From Golubevia sp. BC0850 (Eukaryota; Basidiomycota; Exobasidiomycetes; Golubeviales; Golubeviaceae): 64,000 bases of DNA. Position numbers and translations under genes: made by a program. The stretch is from positions 496,001 to 560,000 of the forward strand of contig JAAVVG010000009.1 of NCBI GenBank assembly GCA_012976225.1. Direction: 5' to 3'. Every line of letters begins with the position of its first letter. Within the stretch, counting starts at the first letter, position 1. This document shows, piece after piece, positions 25,633 to 37,030 of this stretch. The notes beneath the pieces were generated by a model. That model was not told the DNA's origin, did no database searches, and saw nothing but the letters and a program-made list of their open reading frames with translations.

Positions 25633-28243
25633 ATGACATCTTTAAGCCTGCCACCTGTTTCAAGCTCTCAATCGGCTTCATCTCAGATAGCATCTCTCTA
25701 TTTAGAGAGACCTTCCGCCAAAGCTCGTCTCTTGGCCAAAATCGTAAGTCAGTTTTCCACTCCTTCCGCTCTCTCTCTCTAAACTTAACACCTCTTTCCC
25801 ATTTTCTACTCAGATGGCATCTTCATATTCACCTTATCAACCGATCTGTAAACATCTTACTAGGAGGGATTGTTCAGAAGCTATCAAACGAAGCGAACCT
25901 ACTTCTTCTCCTCCTATGACGACCGTGTGTCAAGATGGAGCTTGCGATCAAGTTCGTATCTTGGGTTTTGTTTTGTCAAAGAAGCAGATTGAAGTGCAGA
26001 GAGCATGCTTCTGGTCATCCTCCTTTGACTTTGAATCAAGTTTTTGAGACGAACCCTATTTCTTCTTTTACAGGTCCACTTCGAACCTATCATGTACCCA
26101 CAAACCGATGCTTCTCTAGGTCATTGTAGGTGAGAAGTTCTACTCCAGGATTTTATGCGTGTTCGGTCTTCAAATTTGGAAATCCTCACTGTCCAGTGGC
26201 TTCACTTTTCCAAAAAGTGCTTTGACGTTCAGTTCAGATCCTCTCTCAACCTTTCAACATTCCTCTCCCTCTTTCTATGATTTCCTCAATCTCTTTTGTA
26301 TGCTTCAATTCCTCCGGGTCAGTTATCTGAATACCTGTCACAAGTTACAGATTTGCAAAGTAAGTTTCCCCGTTCCCCTTTCACTCCCATCTCATCTCCC
26401 CGGATACGGACTAACTTTCTCCTCTTCTCCTCTCATTCTCTTCGTTTCTCAAAGTATCTCCATTTCAAACCTATTCCTTCACCAGATGCCCCACTTTACA
26501 ATCCAATTTCAACCTCAGCCTCAACTTCAAGTGACACTTCTTCTGATCCTCATTGGTCTAAGACCAACCCTTCTGACATTTCAACCGAGAAAATCTCGAA
26601 AGAAAGAACTTCAAATCCAGACAGAAAAGAATCCCCAGATACAGAGAAAGAAAGTTCAACTTCTATCTATTCAAGTCAATCAGAACATCCAGTGAATAAA
26701 TTAAGAAGTTTGGGATTGGAATGTTGGGTCAAAGATTATGAAGAATTCCATGATTCCGAAGTTGATTCCGATAGAGAAGTTGAGGGAAGAGATGAAGAGG
26801 TGAGTTTTTCTTGCTTCAAGTTTCTGAGAAATAGATTCTAGCTTTCTAACCCCGTTGGGTCTTGAGTCCTTAAGGTTTCGTCTGAAACTTAAACACCTCT
26901 ACTTCTCTCTTTCTTTCGAATCAATTCATCACGGAAGAATCAGGTTCAAATCGAAGACCAAATCCAAGCCAAAAAAGAAGAAGTCGTCAAAAGAGAGAAA
27001 GTCGAAAAGAAGAATCAAATCCAAATCCCAAAAGCTCAATGGATCTCTTGTGATTTAAAGGATTTAGATTTCGATGTTTTGGGGAAGTTCGATATTATTA
27101 TGGCTGATCCTCCGTGAGTAGAGAGGTCAAGAGTGGGATGTGAAGAATCTCCTGATAAGAGAAAGAACGACTCTTAGGAAGTTACTTTCATCTTCGATCA
27201 GGGTTCCTGACGAAGGTAGATGAGGAGATTCGCTAACTTATCGAACCGTTTCTTCTCAATGTCTTTGGTGAACTTCAGTTGGGATATTCACATGTCGTAA
27301 GTGGTCTTTGAAGCTTTTGGTGAATTTCACCTCTTTCTCTTTCTTTCTCTTTCGCTCTTGCTCTGACTTCTGTTGGTATTCTGAACCCTACTGAACTCTC
27401 TACTTAGACTTCCATACGAGACTTGGACAGATGTAGCTATGAGATCAATGCCCATTTCAAAACTTCAAGATTCAGGTTTCATTTTCCTTTGGGTTACTGG
27501 TAGAGCTTTAGAATTGGGTAGAGAATGTTTAGGACTTTGGGGGTAAGTAAATGGAACGAAGTGACAAAAGGGGTTTTTCGTAAATCTTCCAACTCTCGCC
27601 GATGCGAGATGATACTGAACTCGAGACTATCATTTCCCTCTTTGTCTCCCAAATTGCTTTGCGGACAAACAGATATAAAAGAGTAGATGAACTCGTTTGG
27701 GTCAAATTAGGACAGACTCAAAGATTGATTAGAACTGGAAGGACAGGTCATTGGTTAAATCATACCAAAGTAAGTCAGTTCCAGCATCCTTCTTACTCAT
27801 TTCTTCTCTAGCTCTTTATCCTGACCTTTCACCTTTCATCCTTTTCTTATCCATCTCTTCTCTTCCAGGAACATTGTCTAGTAGGATCAAAAACTCCTAC
27901 TACTCCTTCAAGCGTCTCTCAAATTCCATCTCTCTCCTCCCCATATTCAGCAGCTCTTCCTTCTGGAATCCCATCTTCTAAAACTCTTCCGAATTTTTCA
28001 ACTCCTGGACTTTCTTCAGATGTGATCGTTTCTGAAGTTAGGGACACCTCTAGGAAACCTGATGAGATTTACAAGATTATCGAACAGTTGGTAGTTGGAG
28101 GTAGGAAATTGGAACTTTTTGGTAGGAAGGCTAATTTGAGAGATGGTTGGTTGACTATTGGAAATCAATTGGATGGAGATAGGATTGAGGAGAAGGGGCT
28201 GAAGGAGAGGGTCATGGGCTGGAGGGAGAAGAGTGGGAGGTAG
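25633..28243 (+). CDS. IME4: mRNA N6-adenosine methyltransferase catalytic subunit (METTL3/IME4)
   Basis: Ten exons: 25633-25743, 25814-25951, 26074-26129, 26323-26359, 26455-26799, 26944-27113, 27279-27296 (18 nt), 27408-27542, 27673-27769 and 27869-28243, encoding 493 residues. It deposits m6A on mRNA from S-adenosylmethionine. Two CCCH-type zinc-finger segments are present (CKHLTRRDC with ACDQVHF, then GHCSYLNTCHKLQICKYLHF), assembled across exons 2 to 5. The MT-A70 domain has the catalytic DPPW, with the Trp supplied by the 18-nt exon 7, then LPYETWTDV, GFIFLWVTGRALELGRECL and RTGRTGHWLNHTKEHCLVG. It ends with NLRDGWLTIGNQLDG. A Ser/Pro-rich insert of about 40 residues replaces the usual short loop after EHCLVGSK. 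A METTL14-like partner is not in this window. Two introns use less common donors (GTTCGT, GTGAGA). Confidence 0.92.
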
Positions 28244-28732
28244 AGAAGGTTGCACTGTCTCAACTTGAGTGTCTGTCAATTGGATCAGTGGAGAGCTGAA
28301 GAGGGAAGTCACTTCGATTTCAGCTGTGATTTCATAATTATAGAGGTCGACTTAATGTTGTGCCTCCTTTGAGCCCTTAACGAAGCTTCGTCGAATTGAG
28401 TTCACCAGAACTTCTAGGTCTCCACTTGCGCCTTCCCTCAGAAAACATCAAGGTCGAGTACAAGAATAATTCTCTAAGTACTTAATAGAGTCAATGCGCA
28501 AAATCTGCGGAAAGGGCTGTTAGATCTAGGCGATGTTAAGTGACGTGTTATCTCAAAAGCGAGTGGCGTCGATCGCTAGGATCTCTTTAATTACGAAACT
28601 TGACCCTCATTTTGTCGCAATCTTGACTCTCGCAAATCTCAGACCAGTTAGGGATGGGCTTGCCTCTGAAAATGCATTTGGATCAAAGGAAAAAAAAGGT
28701 ATAATAACGTGATTGACCTTTTCACTCCCCAA
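28244..28732. other. Convergent intergenic region
   Basis: About 490 bases between the METTL3 and VAC1 stop codons. AT-rich, with no gene recognised; it should hold both 3' ends. Confidence 0.5.
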
Positions 28733-31700
28733 TCAAATCTCTCCCAACTCTCTCAATCTGTTCCTATAGCGGTTTTCTTCTTTCAAAAGATCTTCAACGC
28801 TCCGCCTCAGCGTACTAGCATCATCAAACTTCCTAGCTCTTTCAGCAGAACTAGCAAATCTCTCTACGTTTTCTCTTTGCTCAACCAGGACTGAGAGTTG
28901 AATTTTGAGATCTGGAATCGAAATAGTAGGATCGATTCCACTCGAACCAACCCTTGGAAGCGGGGTAGAGTGGCCGTTTTCAAGTGGTGGGAGAAGTTTC
29001 GAACCTGAGCCAACTAGAAGAGATCGTAGAGTTCTTGAAGGTGGAGAGGTGGCGTTGATTTCTGTGAGATTTGAATTTGAGGATGATGGGACATCTCCAT
29101 TCTGCGAAGAGGTGGGAGATTCGAGGGAAACAGGTTTCTGATTCTCTCCAGGCTTCGGAAGTCGTTGTAGAGGGAACATCTGTTGATAAAATAGGAAGTA
29201 GAACATTATCAGAAGTCAGTCAGACCTGGTAACAAGATCTTTTTCACTTCTTTGAACTCACATTTTGCTGCAAGAACAGATTCGCTCGCATGAAGATAGC
29301 CTGTTTGACTCTCTTCTGCGCTCCATCTTTCTGGACTTCTTTTCCGCTCCCACTTCCACCTGGATCGGTCTCTTCCTCTTGTTCATCTCTCTCTTCAGGG
29401 AGGTTCCGGATTTCTTTCGCTAGCCTATCGTAATTGGCGAAATTTGCTAGTAGCTGTTTTCGAGCCTGAGCAGCGTCTCGTTGAAGCGAGAGGGCAGCTC
29501 TGGAGGAAGATCCAAGAGCAGTCGAGGTGTCTTGTTTTCTGGAGTTTTATGAAAAGCAAAGGAAAAGTCGATCAGAAATACTGTGACCAGGGGAAGCTAG
29601 CATATCCTTGCGGGCTACTCACTGTAAGCCAAGAACCATCTCTTGAAATTCTGGAAGAGACTGCTCAATCTCTTTCTGAAGTTGCATCAGAGTCTGTTGA
29701 GAAACAAAAGCCAGATAGTTAGAATTGAGAACTGTTCAAGCTTTCAAAGAGATTCAAGCTGCTGACTCACTTCGTATTTCTGCAGATACCTAGGTATTCT
29801 GTCGCTGCCGAGTCTGTACTGTTTCCTCCTGGATAGGAAGAAGTGATTACCGAGCATAATGAAGATGTTGGTCAGTCAAACTGAGTTCAGCTCCTGCCTA
29901 TCGGCCTAAACTCTTGATACTCACAAAGTAACTTCTCTACAATCTCTACAAATCCTAATCCCAACTTCTCTTTCCTTTTCTCTTTCCCTTTCCCATTCCT
30001 CTTCTTTCCGCCTTTCAACCTCTCTATCCAATTCCTTTTCATCCTCATTAATCATTCTCCTCCTTCTCCTTTCGGAAAACTCTTTCTCTTCTTTCTGTGA
30101 ACTTGTCAAACCAGTTCTAACATCTCTGATCTTCCCCCATTTCGAATCTGAATTAGAATCCGAGAGTAACTTCTCTCCATCTATTGAATTGATGATAATC
30201 GGAGGTTCACAAAGAACCATCAAACCAGAACATTTCCGCGTTGAAAGTTTTGTTTCTTCTTTTGTAGCTTCATTTGAGGTTGGAGGGAAATTTGGTAAAC
30301 CTATTGAAGGACTTGCGCAAACTACTCTGCCACATAATCTGCAATGATGTTTTCTGATAGCTAGAGTGAAGGGAGTTTCACAGATTGGACATTGCTTGAC
30401 TTTAGCATCTTCTTCCCAAGGAACTACGTTCTTCTCGAGGTTTCTCAATTCTCTGGATCTTTGAGCTACTGATCCGACCCCTAGATTGGCTCCTAAACCC
30501 AGAAGTCTAGATCTTGATTTAGATAGAGAAGAGAAATTGGATATGATTGAAGAAGTAGATTCTGGAATTGAACCCAAGGGAGTTGTCTCTGGTTCGTAAT
30601 GAAGTGCCAGAAGCTGGGAGCATGAGAAGAGCCAGTGAGAGATCGTTTCAACATCAACAGCATCTTCCAAATTATTCATTCACCAACTGTTCGCTACCTG
30701 TCTCTTCGGACTCACCTTCTCTAGCCTCCTTTCTAATCTACCCTCCTCCCTCTCTCTCTCCTCTCTCTTCCTAACCTTCTTACTTCCTTCCACATTCTTC
30801 TCCTTATCACCTCCCCCTCTTCTCAACTTCTCAAACTCTTCAAACCGATCTCTAAACACCCCTCTAGGTTGGAATCCAGCGGAAGTTGCACCCAAATTCC
30901 CAGTGATACCAAAAGGTAAAGTCGGATTCTGTTGCACAGAATCTTGTTCTTCAAAGTTGATTCCACTTCTGATAGAAGTTGGAGTGTTTGAACCATTACT
31001 ATTTACATTTGAATTTGAAGTTGAAGCATAAGAAGCTAGACCAGCACCTGAACCTCCTGACCATGCTGCGTGAGATGGAATTGATAGGTGGGGTGCCATA
31101 CTTGGATTGAAAGGAGAAGTAGTTCTTGAAGGTGGACCTGAATTTGAAACTGAACTTGCTGTAGATTGAGTTCTGATGTGAGATTTACTTGACTTCTTTC
31201 TATGAGCATATGCTGAAGCAGGTGGAGAATCAGAGATGGAAGTGGAAGTGGAAGCTGTAGGCAGCTGTTGAAGGGATTGAGTCCGCGAATGAGAAACTTG
31301 ATTGGATATTGGTAGTGATGGACTGAGTGAATTCAAATTAGAGTTGGAGGTAGACGTAGACGTAGAAGGTTGAGTCGCAGCTGATGATGGCTTCAGTTTC
31401 GAGGTAGAGTTACTGGAGTTTGAATTGACAAGAGCTACTTGCTTCCCCTTTCCTTTGAGTGAATTGGAGGCAACGATTGGATTGAGTCTCTTCTCATTCT
31501 CAGCTTTGATTTGAGCTGCAGTTCTGATAGGAGGAGGTGAGGCCGCAGTGCTTGTACTTGGATTGAATGAGCTTCGAGATGTAGACGTGCTTCCTCGATT
31601 GACGGCTTTGATTGGAGTTGAAGAAAGTGGAGATGCAGTCGAAGATGATCCATTAACTCCAATCCCATTCAGGGGCCGATGGGGTGGAGCAGCCATCGGA

Positions 31701-31819
31701 GAGGAGAGATGGTGTGGTTTGATAGCGAAGCTTGAGGATGAGAGAGAAACTGGCTGCAGCTGATAAGCACTTTTCGCAACGAACAACGTCGAAGCACTGC
31801 GTCTCCTTTCCTGTTGCAT
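28733..31819 (-). CDS. VAC1: FYVE-domain Rab effector VAC1/PEP7 (rabenosyn-like)
   Basis: Exons in coding order: 31819-30716, 30613-29925, 29828-29771, 29693-29623, 29538-29262 and 29179-28733, encoding up to 881 residues. It is an early endosome tether that links PI3P, the Rab5-type GTPase and the Sec1/Munc18 protein Vps45. The first 370 residues are Ser/Thr-rich and disordered. The FYVE zinc finger begins WEEDAKVKQCPICETPFT and has the signature RKHHCRLCGRVVC. The finger is interrupted by a large acidic/basic insert before the last Cys pair (GIRICRDC). A coiled-coil follows (QKQDTSTALGSSSRAALSLQ, then LAKEIRNLPEE). The C-terminal Rab-binding-like helical pair includes KIQLSVLVEQRENVERFA. 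The start at 31819 is the first ATG of a long frame; MAAPPHRPLNG further in, or an upstream exon through the CAG at the start, are alternatives. Confidence 0.85.
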
Positions 31820-32181
31820 ACAATATAATCAGTGATCGTAATGACCAGCACAGCATTTGAAAGCGCTTCTTCTGTCATGGTGAACACGATTGTGAACCAC
31901 TCCCATGTTCGATGGGGATAATATTACAGTACAGCAGAGATGTAGACAATTTGGGGCGATGAAGACAGTTCTACCTTTGTGAGAGCTCAGTCGAAGGAAA
32001 TTCTCCGGGAAAGGAGAAATAAAAGGAAGAAACGAAGAGAAAAGGAGGACAGAAGTCAGCACGATACCACCGCACCCTCTCCAAGCTGACGATCTGATAC
32101 CTCGATTTAGTAAATGATCTTGAAGTCATTCAAGAATTTCCGGCTGGAGATTGAAAGTTGAAATTGAAAGATTCTCTCTTT

Positions 32182-33521
32182 CTATCCCAAGACATTGTCG
32201 TTTTTCTTCTTCTTCTTGGATCCCTTCTGGAAAGATCGCCAGCCTTAAAAAAGATGATGGGAGGAGAGAACAGGAAGAGGAAAAGCTGAGTCAATATGGA
32301 ATCGAAAAGAAAAGTTCGAGAGGAGAGAACGGCGAGAATCATTGTTCGTAAAGACTCACCAGCAACTCTATCATCTCTATTTTCCTCCCATTGTTGACTT
32401 TGTTCAGCTTTCCTTTTCCTCTCAGCAGTAGCTTCCTCTTTCTTTCTTTCAGCTTCTCCTTCAGCAGCATGCTGAATCCTCACAGCTCTAATCGACGAGG
32501 TGGCAGAAGTGAAAGGTCGTCAGTTCTTCTATTCGCGACTCACATCTCATTCCAACTCCTTCAAGTCTTTGACACTCACTTTCTCCTCCTGACTTCGTCA
32601 TCAATCATCATGTTCTTAGTTTCTTTCCTAACTCTCTCATCCAAACTAGGTAGTAAGTTCAAGACCCTCTCATCATCACTCTTCGTCATGGGAGGAAGAC
32701 CTAACTCCTTCAAACATAACACTCTTGCAGCTAACACTGTTTCATCTAAATTTTTACGTTTGTCTTCATCGAGGAGATGTGCGGAGGCTTTCTTTAAGAG
32801 GTCGAAAGCTTCGATGGCTCGAGCTGAGGAGAGGATGGGGAGGAGGGAGTCTGGTCAGAGATGAACTGGGTAGGCTCAAGAAAGCTAGAATGAGTAGAAT
32901 ACAGATTTTTCAAGGCTCCCAGATGATTTGAAAGGGCCATATTTGATGTGTGACGATGGGTGTTCCCACAATCAGTAGCTGCATCTGGCCGACTCTCCGA
33001 AAAGGCTGGGGCATACAAAACTCTCAGAATACTTAACGAAAATCTTCAATCTAAAGGATATCAGACTGTCACGCCTCGAGAAGGGTAGAGACAGCTGCTT
33101 CTTTGGTCCTCCCCTCAGCTCCATTTCCCTTCCAATCAGGACACTCACGATCTTTGACCTTATCCGGATGTAACAACAAACTCTTTTTCCTATAGATTTT
33201 GTTTATCTCTTTCTCATCTGCCTCCAACGGTACCTCCAAGACGTCGTACGGATTCAATTTGAAAGCAGCTAGAACTCTTTCCAACTCCAGCTCTTGAAAG
33301 AAGGAGGCTCTTTCTCTTGATAGAAGTCGATCTTGTTCAGCTTGAGTTGGAGTTGAAGCAGCAGGCTCGGCAGGTTTCGGAGGTGGAATTGGTTGAGAGA
33401 CGGCTGGAGGTGGTGGAGGAGGAGGCTGATTGGAAGGAGGAGGAGGGGGAGATGTTGCTGAGGTTGAGGTCGAAGGTCTTGAAGGAGGCGGCCCAGGGGG
33501 TGGACCAGGAGGAGCAGACAT
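32182..33521 (-). CDS. Spliceosomal J-domain protein (DNAJC8/SPF31-like)
   Basis: Exons in coding order: 33521-33149, 32823-32580, 32487-32360 and 32243-32182, encoding 268 residues. The family is a component of spliceosomal complexes. The N terminus is a Pro-rich tract of about 60 residues (PPGPPPGPPPSRP), longer than in the animal protein. The J domain follows with NPYDVLEVPLEADEKEINK and the HPDK signature (KKSLLLHPDKVKD), continuing into RAIEAFDLLKKAS. The C-terminal family region is seen in LKELGLPP and in EVRRRKAVRIQHAAEGEAER. The last exon was chosen from a TTTTTTAAG acceptor because it gives GWRSFQKGSKKKKK, the expected Trp-containing tail with a Lys run. Lies in tandem with VAC1. Confidence 0.85.
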
Positions 33522-33704
33522 GACGATTTGTTTTGATTGAAGATGGAAGAAAGAGGAGGGAGTGGAGAGAAGGAGAAATCAGCCTCTCCGGATCGTGAAG
33601 CTCAAAATTGATTCTTCTTCTGCTCTTTCTTTCTTTCCTCCCCCAGCTCCAGCTCTTCCCAATCTTCTTTGATTCTTTTACATTACTCTAGTCCTTCAAT
33701 CGTC

Positions 33705-34087
33705 ATGAAGGATTCAATCAAGAGGCTACCGTCCAAGCTGGTCACCTCCGCCTCTCCTTCCTCTCCACTCCTCAACTCGCTCTCACCACAGGTGTCTCTC
33801 AAGATTGGAGGAGGACTCTTCTGTCAGACTCAGCCCTGCATCGAGTGACGGATCTCAATGGTCTCAAACAACCGCTAGAGGAACTGGAAATGATCATATT
33901 AGTCCATCGTCTAGCCTCAATCTCCTCTCATCCTCGGAACGAAATACACCTATAAGTAGATCTCTCCTCCTTCTGGTCAAGCTTCTACAGATCCTTCCCA
34001 ACAGCTCCATTTAGACCGTCACTCGGCGCTTCCATTCAAGGACGCATAGAGTATAGCGTCGTTCTGGTTTCTCAAACTATGAAGTAA
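33705..34087 (+). CDS. Possible small two-exon gene, unrecognised
   Basis: An ATG at 33705, 183 bp from the divergent J-protein start, opens 46 codons (MKDSIKRLPSKLVTSASPSS) up to a GTGACG donor at 33845. Joining to the acceptor CTTCTACAG ending at 33990 keeps frame for 32 further codons ending in QTMK and TAA. The 78-residue product has a basic, Ser-rich N terminus like a mitochondrial presequence, but I recognise no family. The donor is not the usual GTGAGT, so this could be chance. Confidence 0.3.
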
Positions 34088-34389
34088 AACATTCTCTTTT
34101 CCTGAGGAGTTAAAGCTTTCGAAGTGCAGAATACAGTGGAGTCCTTTCGAAGTTTTGATCCATTCCTCTATACACTCCTCCCCTCTTGATTTGAATCCGG
34201 CAGTAAGTTCTTTCTATTCAATTCTCAGCCTGATCTCACTCCGTCGTGAGTCATCTATCAAAACAGTAGAAGTCTTCGAAGGAAGATGTGCAGGTCCATT
34301 CTCCGACTGCCGTGAAAGAGAGAAAGAAACGTGCGGAGGAAAATCGTCAATAGGAGAGAAGAAAAGATTCAAGTTCAAAGATAAGCGAA

Positions 34390-36060
34390 TCAGCTGAGTT
34401 CGGTCGAATTCAACCGAAAAGCATTTTGAAATGGGTGTCTCATAGCGTCTCTCAACGCAGAGGAAACCCTCCCTCATCAACGTCGACTTCTTTCCCCCTG
34501 ATCTGGCTATCGCCTCCTTGTCTGATCCTCACTCACCATTTGCTCCGCGGTCCATCACCTTTAGATCCACAGTATTCTTGAAGCGCGGATGCTCTGCCAA
34601 CTTTGCTCTTCTCTTCTGCCAAAGCCTTCTGAGTAGAGGAGACCTGGCCTCAGATCCGTCTCCTTTCGTAGGTCTTGATGGAACCAGAACCTCCTTTAAG
34701 TTTGGAAAGAGTTCCTGACTCAGTGTTTCGAAGAGAACATCTTCTTCCGATACGTCGGTCTCTCTTGGGTCTGCATCGTCAAAAGAGTAGAATGGAATTT
34801 CTATTGTTTGTAGACTGGATGGCAACTTGAATCCGGGCCAGACGTTAACATAAGCTAGGGTGTTACCCATTAGTGATACAAGTTGAAGTGCCTTGAAGCA
34901 CAAATAATCCATCTTCCCTCATTGAGTACCTTCAAATTCAATGTTCGCTAATCTGATCTGTATCAGACTGTTAAAAGACCGGTGTAAACCTGAAAGACAA
35001 TCTACATTGGCTTGTGCATCAAGTGATGAAGTCTTTGAACTGTTTAATATGATGAGTCCAAAGGAAATCAGCTTTTTAGTTACTGAAAAGAAATGGCATA
35101 ATGCTTCACTCTTCTTGCTTTCTCCAATGAATTTCCCGTGTCTTTCGTCTGGATGATTTCACTTGCTGTAGCTGTTGAGAGGACTATCGACAAGATTGAT
35201 TGTCACCGCTAGTTCCGTGACCTTTGAGAGACCGCTCAAGACTTCGCTGTATTCGGAGAGGAAGTCAAAGTCATCGGGAGTACAGTTGAAACCTAAGATA
35301 GCTTTTACCAGTTGAGGAAGGAAGACCAGAAGTCAGGTTACTCTCTTTGTAGAAAGAGACTCAATTCCACCACCACCAACTCCGATTTGAAGTCTCTTCA
35401 GCCAACTTAGAAAAGAAAGAGGGACCTCTCTCCCGCCTACTTGCTCTACCAAGGGCAGGTCTGACAAGAGGCGTGGAATGATTAACGATTGAAGATTGCT
35501 TCATTTTCCGAAAATATGACTCTGTACTTGGCTGACCGTTAATCTGCCGTAAGCTTTCTTCTCTGCTGCATTTAATGCAGCATGGTTGAGCCAGCTAGAG
35601 CGCTTGAACTCGTTAGCAGGTCTTTTTCTATGTCTCACATACAGATGTAGAGGGAAGTCGAATTCTAATGACTTGATCTTCAAGACAAATTCGGGCTGCA
35701 TGATTATTAAAGCGTAAAGATCTGGGCAGTTTGACACATAGAGAGTGAGACTGACGAGACGTAATGGATACCAGCTTTGATGAGCTTGTCTGGAAAGATA
35801 CATCAAGGCTCTGAGAGTAAGATCTCTTGATCTGTTGAGAAGAGAGGGAGAAGACTAGTGAGATTTTGTTAGAGAAGCAAGAATGCCATCGTTCCAGCAC
35901 TCACTTCCCTCCTTCTTCGTTCGATCTCCTCTCGTCTGTTGTCTGCCCATTCCTGGATGAAACCTGCAGTAACGAATTGAACATCTTCTGGAAGATTAGC
36001 GATTGTGGACGAGTCACTTGATCCATATTGGTGGGAAGAGAGGAGAAAATGGAGGTCCAA
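34390..36060 (-). pseudogene. F-box/LRR-type gene, apparently decayed
   Basis: Exon 1 (36060-35905) encodes an F-box-like start (SSTIANLPEDVQFV) and ends in a GTGAGT donor. After an intron with CAG acceptor at 35832, one minus-strand frame stays open from 35830 to 34529, except for four TGA codons at 35503, 35335, 35161 and 34921 (first base). It has no TAA or TAG. The translation has leucine-rich, F-box-protein character (LTLRALMYLSRQ, SNLQSLIIPRLLSDLPLVEQ, SDLPLVEQ, LSKVTELAVTINLV, LPSSLQTIEIPFY). The splice phase from exon 1 does not match this frame, a fifth defect. At 34529 the frame meets another GTGAGT donor, and a further exon ending near 34390 is possible. Conserved introns with nonsense codons point to a recently inactivated host gene; stop-codon readthrough or RNA editing is a less likely alternative. 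Confidence 0.6.
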
Positions 36061-37030
36061 GTTTTCATCTCATCAACACGTCAAATTTCGCGAGCGCGTT
36101 GTTTGTCGTTGACGAATTGGAGTCAAGATTGATGGCCTCCAGATGGAAAGATGGAAAGAACCAGTAGAAAATGTCTCGATTCTAACAGGACTTCTGGAAA
36201 CGCAAAGCACGGGTGACAAACGCAAAGCAAAGATGAAGCAAGAGGACGTGATGCTTGGATAGAGTGGTTCCAGCTTTTCGGTCGCATCAAGCATTCCAAT
36301 CTTTCACCATTACTCCAGAAAAACTTTGATGGTCGTGAAAGAATTCACTCTGGCTTCGAAATGAAAGCCTACAGGGGGATGTGAAACTTTGATTCTGAAT
36401 CTGCAGCTTGGAACTCGATTTTGCTTGAAGCGATTCTTTGAACTGTACCAATCGCTGAGGGTTTGGTTGATTCAAAATCTTCGAATCTATTTGACTATTT
36501 CCTCCTCAAGACTCATGATCACTTGAGAGTTATCTTGTCTTTCCATGAAGGCGTTCGTCCCGCCTATTCTCTGATCCTGCCCTTCGACTTCCTTTAATCG
36601 ATTTCTCTTTTCATTTCAAGGAATTTTGAGAGCAACTCAACCCTAAGAAAAGATTCAGAAGAGCCTACTTCCCAGTGGATCAGAGACTTATGACTTACTC
36701 TCCAGAAATCCAAGCTATCAAGGGAAACCAAAGTTTCTCTCCATCCTAGACATAAACATCCTCAAAATTGGAGATAGTCCACCAGTTTGAGTCGAATAGG
36801 CCATTCTTTCTTAAATCCAAGATCTCTCAACTGCTTGCTTTCACGTTCGATAGTCAAGAACGATTTTCCTAGCTATTTCTAATCTGGTTGAACTTTCGAA
36901 ATTTCTTGCAGAGAGAATGATCATTCATCTTACAGAAACAAATCAACCAACGTCCCTCGTTTCCATCTAACCCAATCCTTCTCTTCAAAGAATAAAGCCA
37001 AGAAAGAGAGATTTAGACCCTAACCTTTCC
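36061..37030. other. Intergenic region upstream of the F-box locus
   Basis: Almost 1 kb with only short, unconvincing open frames on both strands. It contains the near-repeated ACGCAAAGCA at about 36199 and 36219. Nothing else recognised. Confidence 0.45.

Noticed and set aside
34921-35503. A non-standard genetic code (TGA = Trp) as explanation of the F-box frame
   Set aside because: Several intact genes here, such as the EME1 subunit, the small ubiquitin-fold protein and the PAN-like protein, end in TGA at natural termini, so TGA is a stop.
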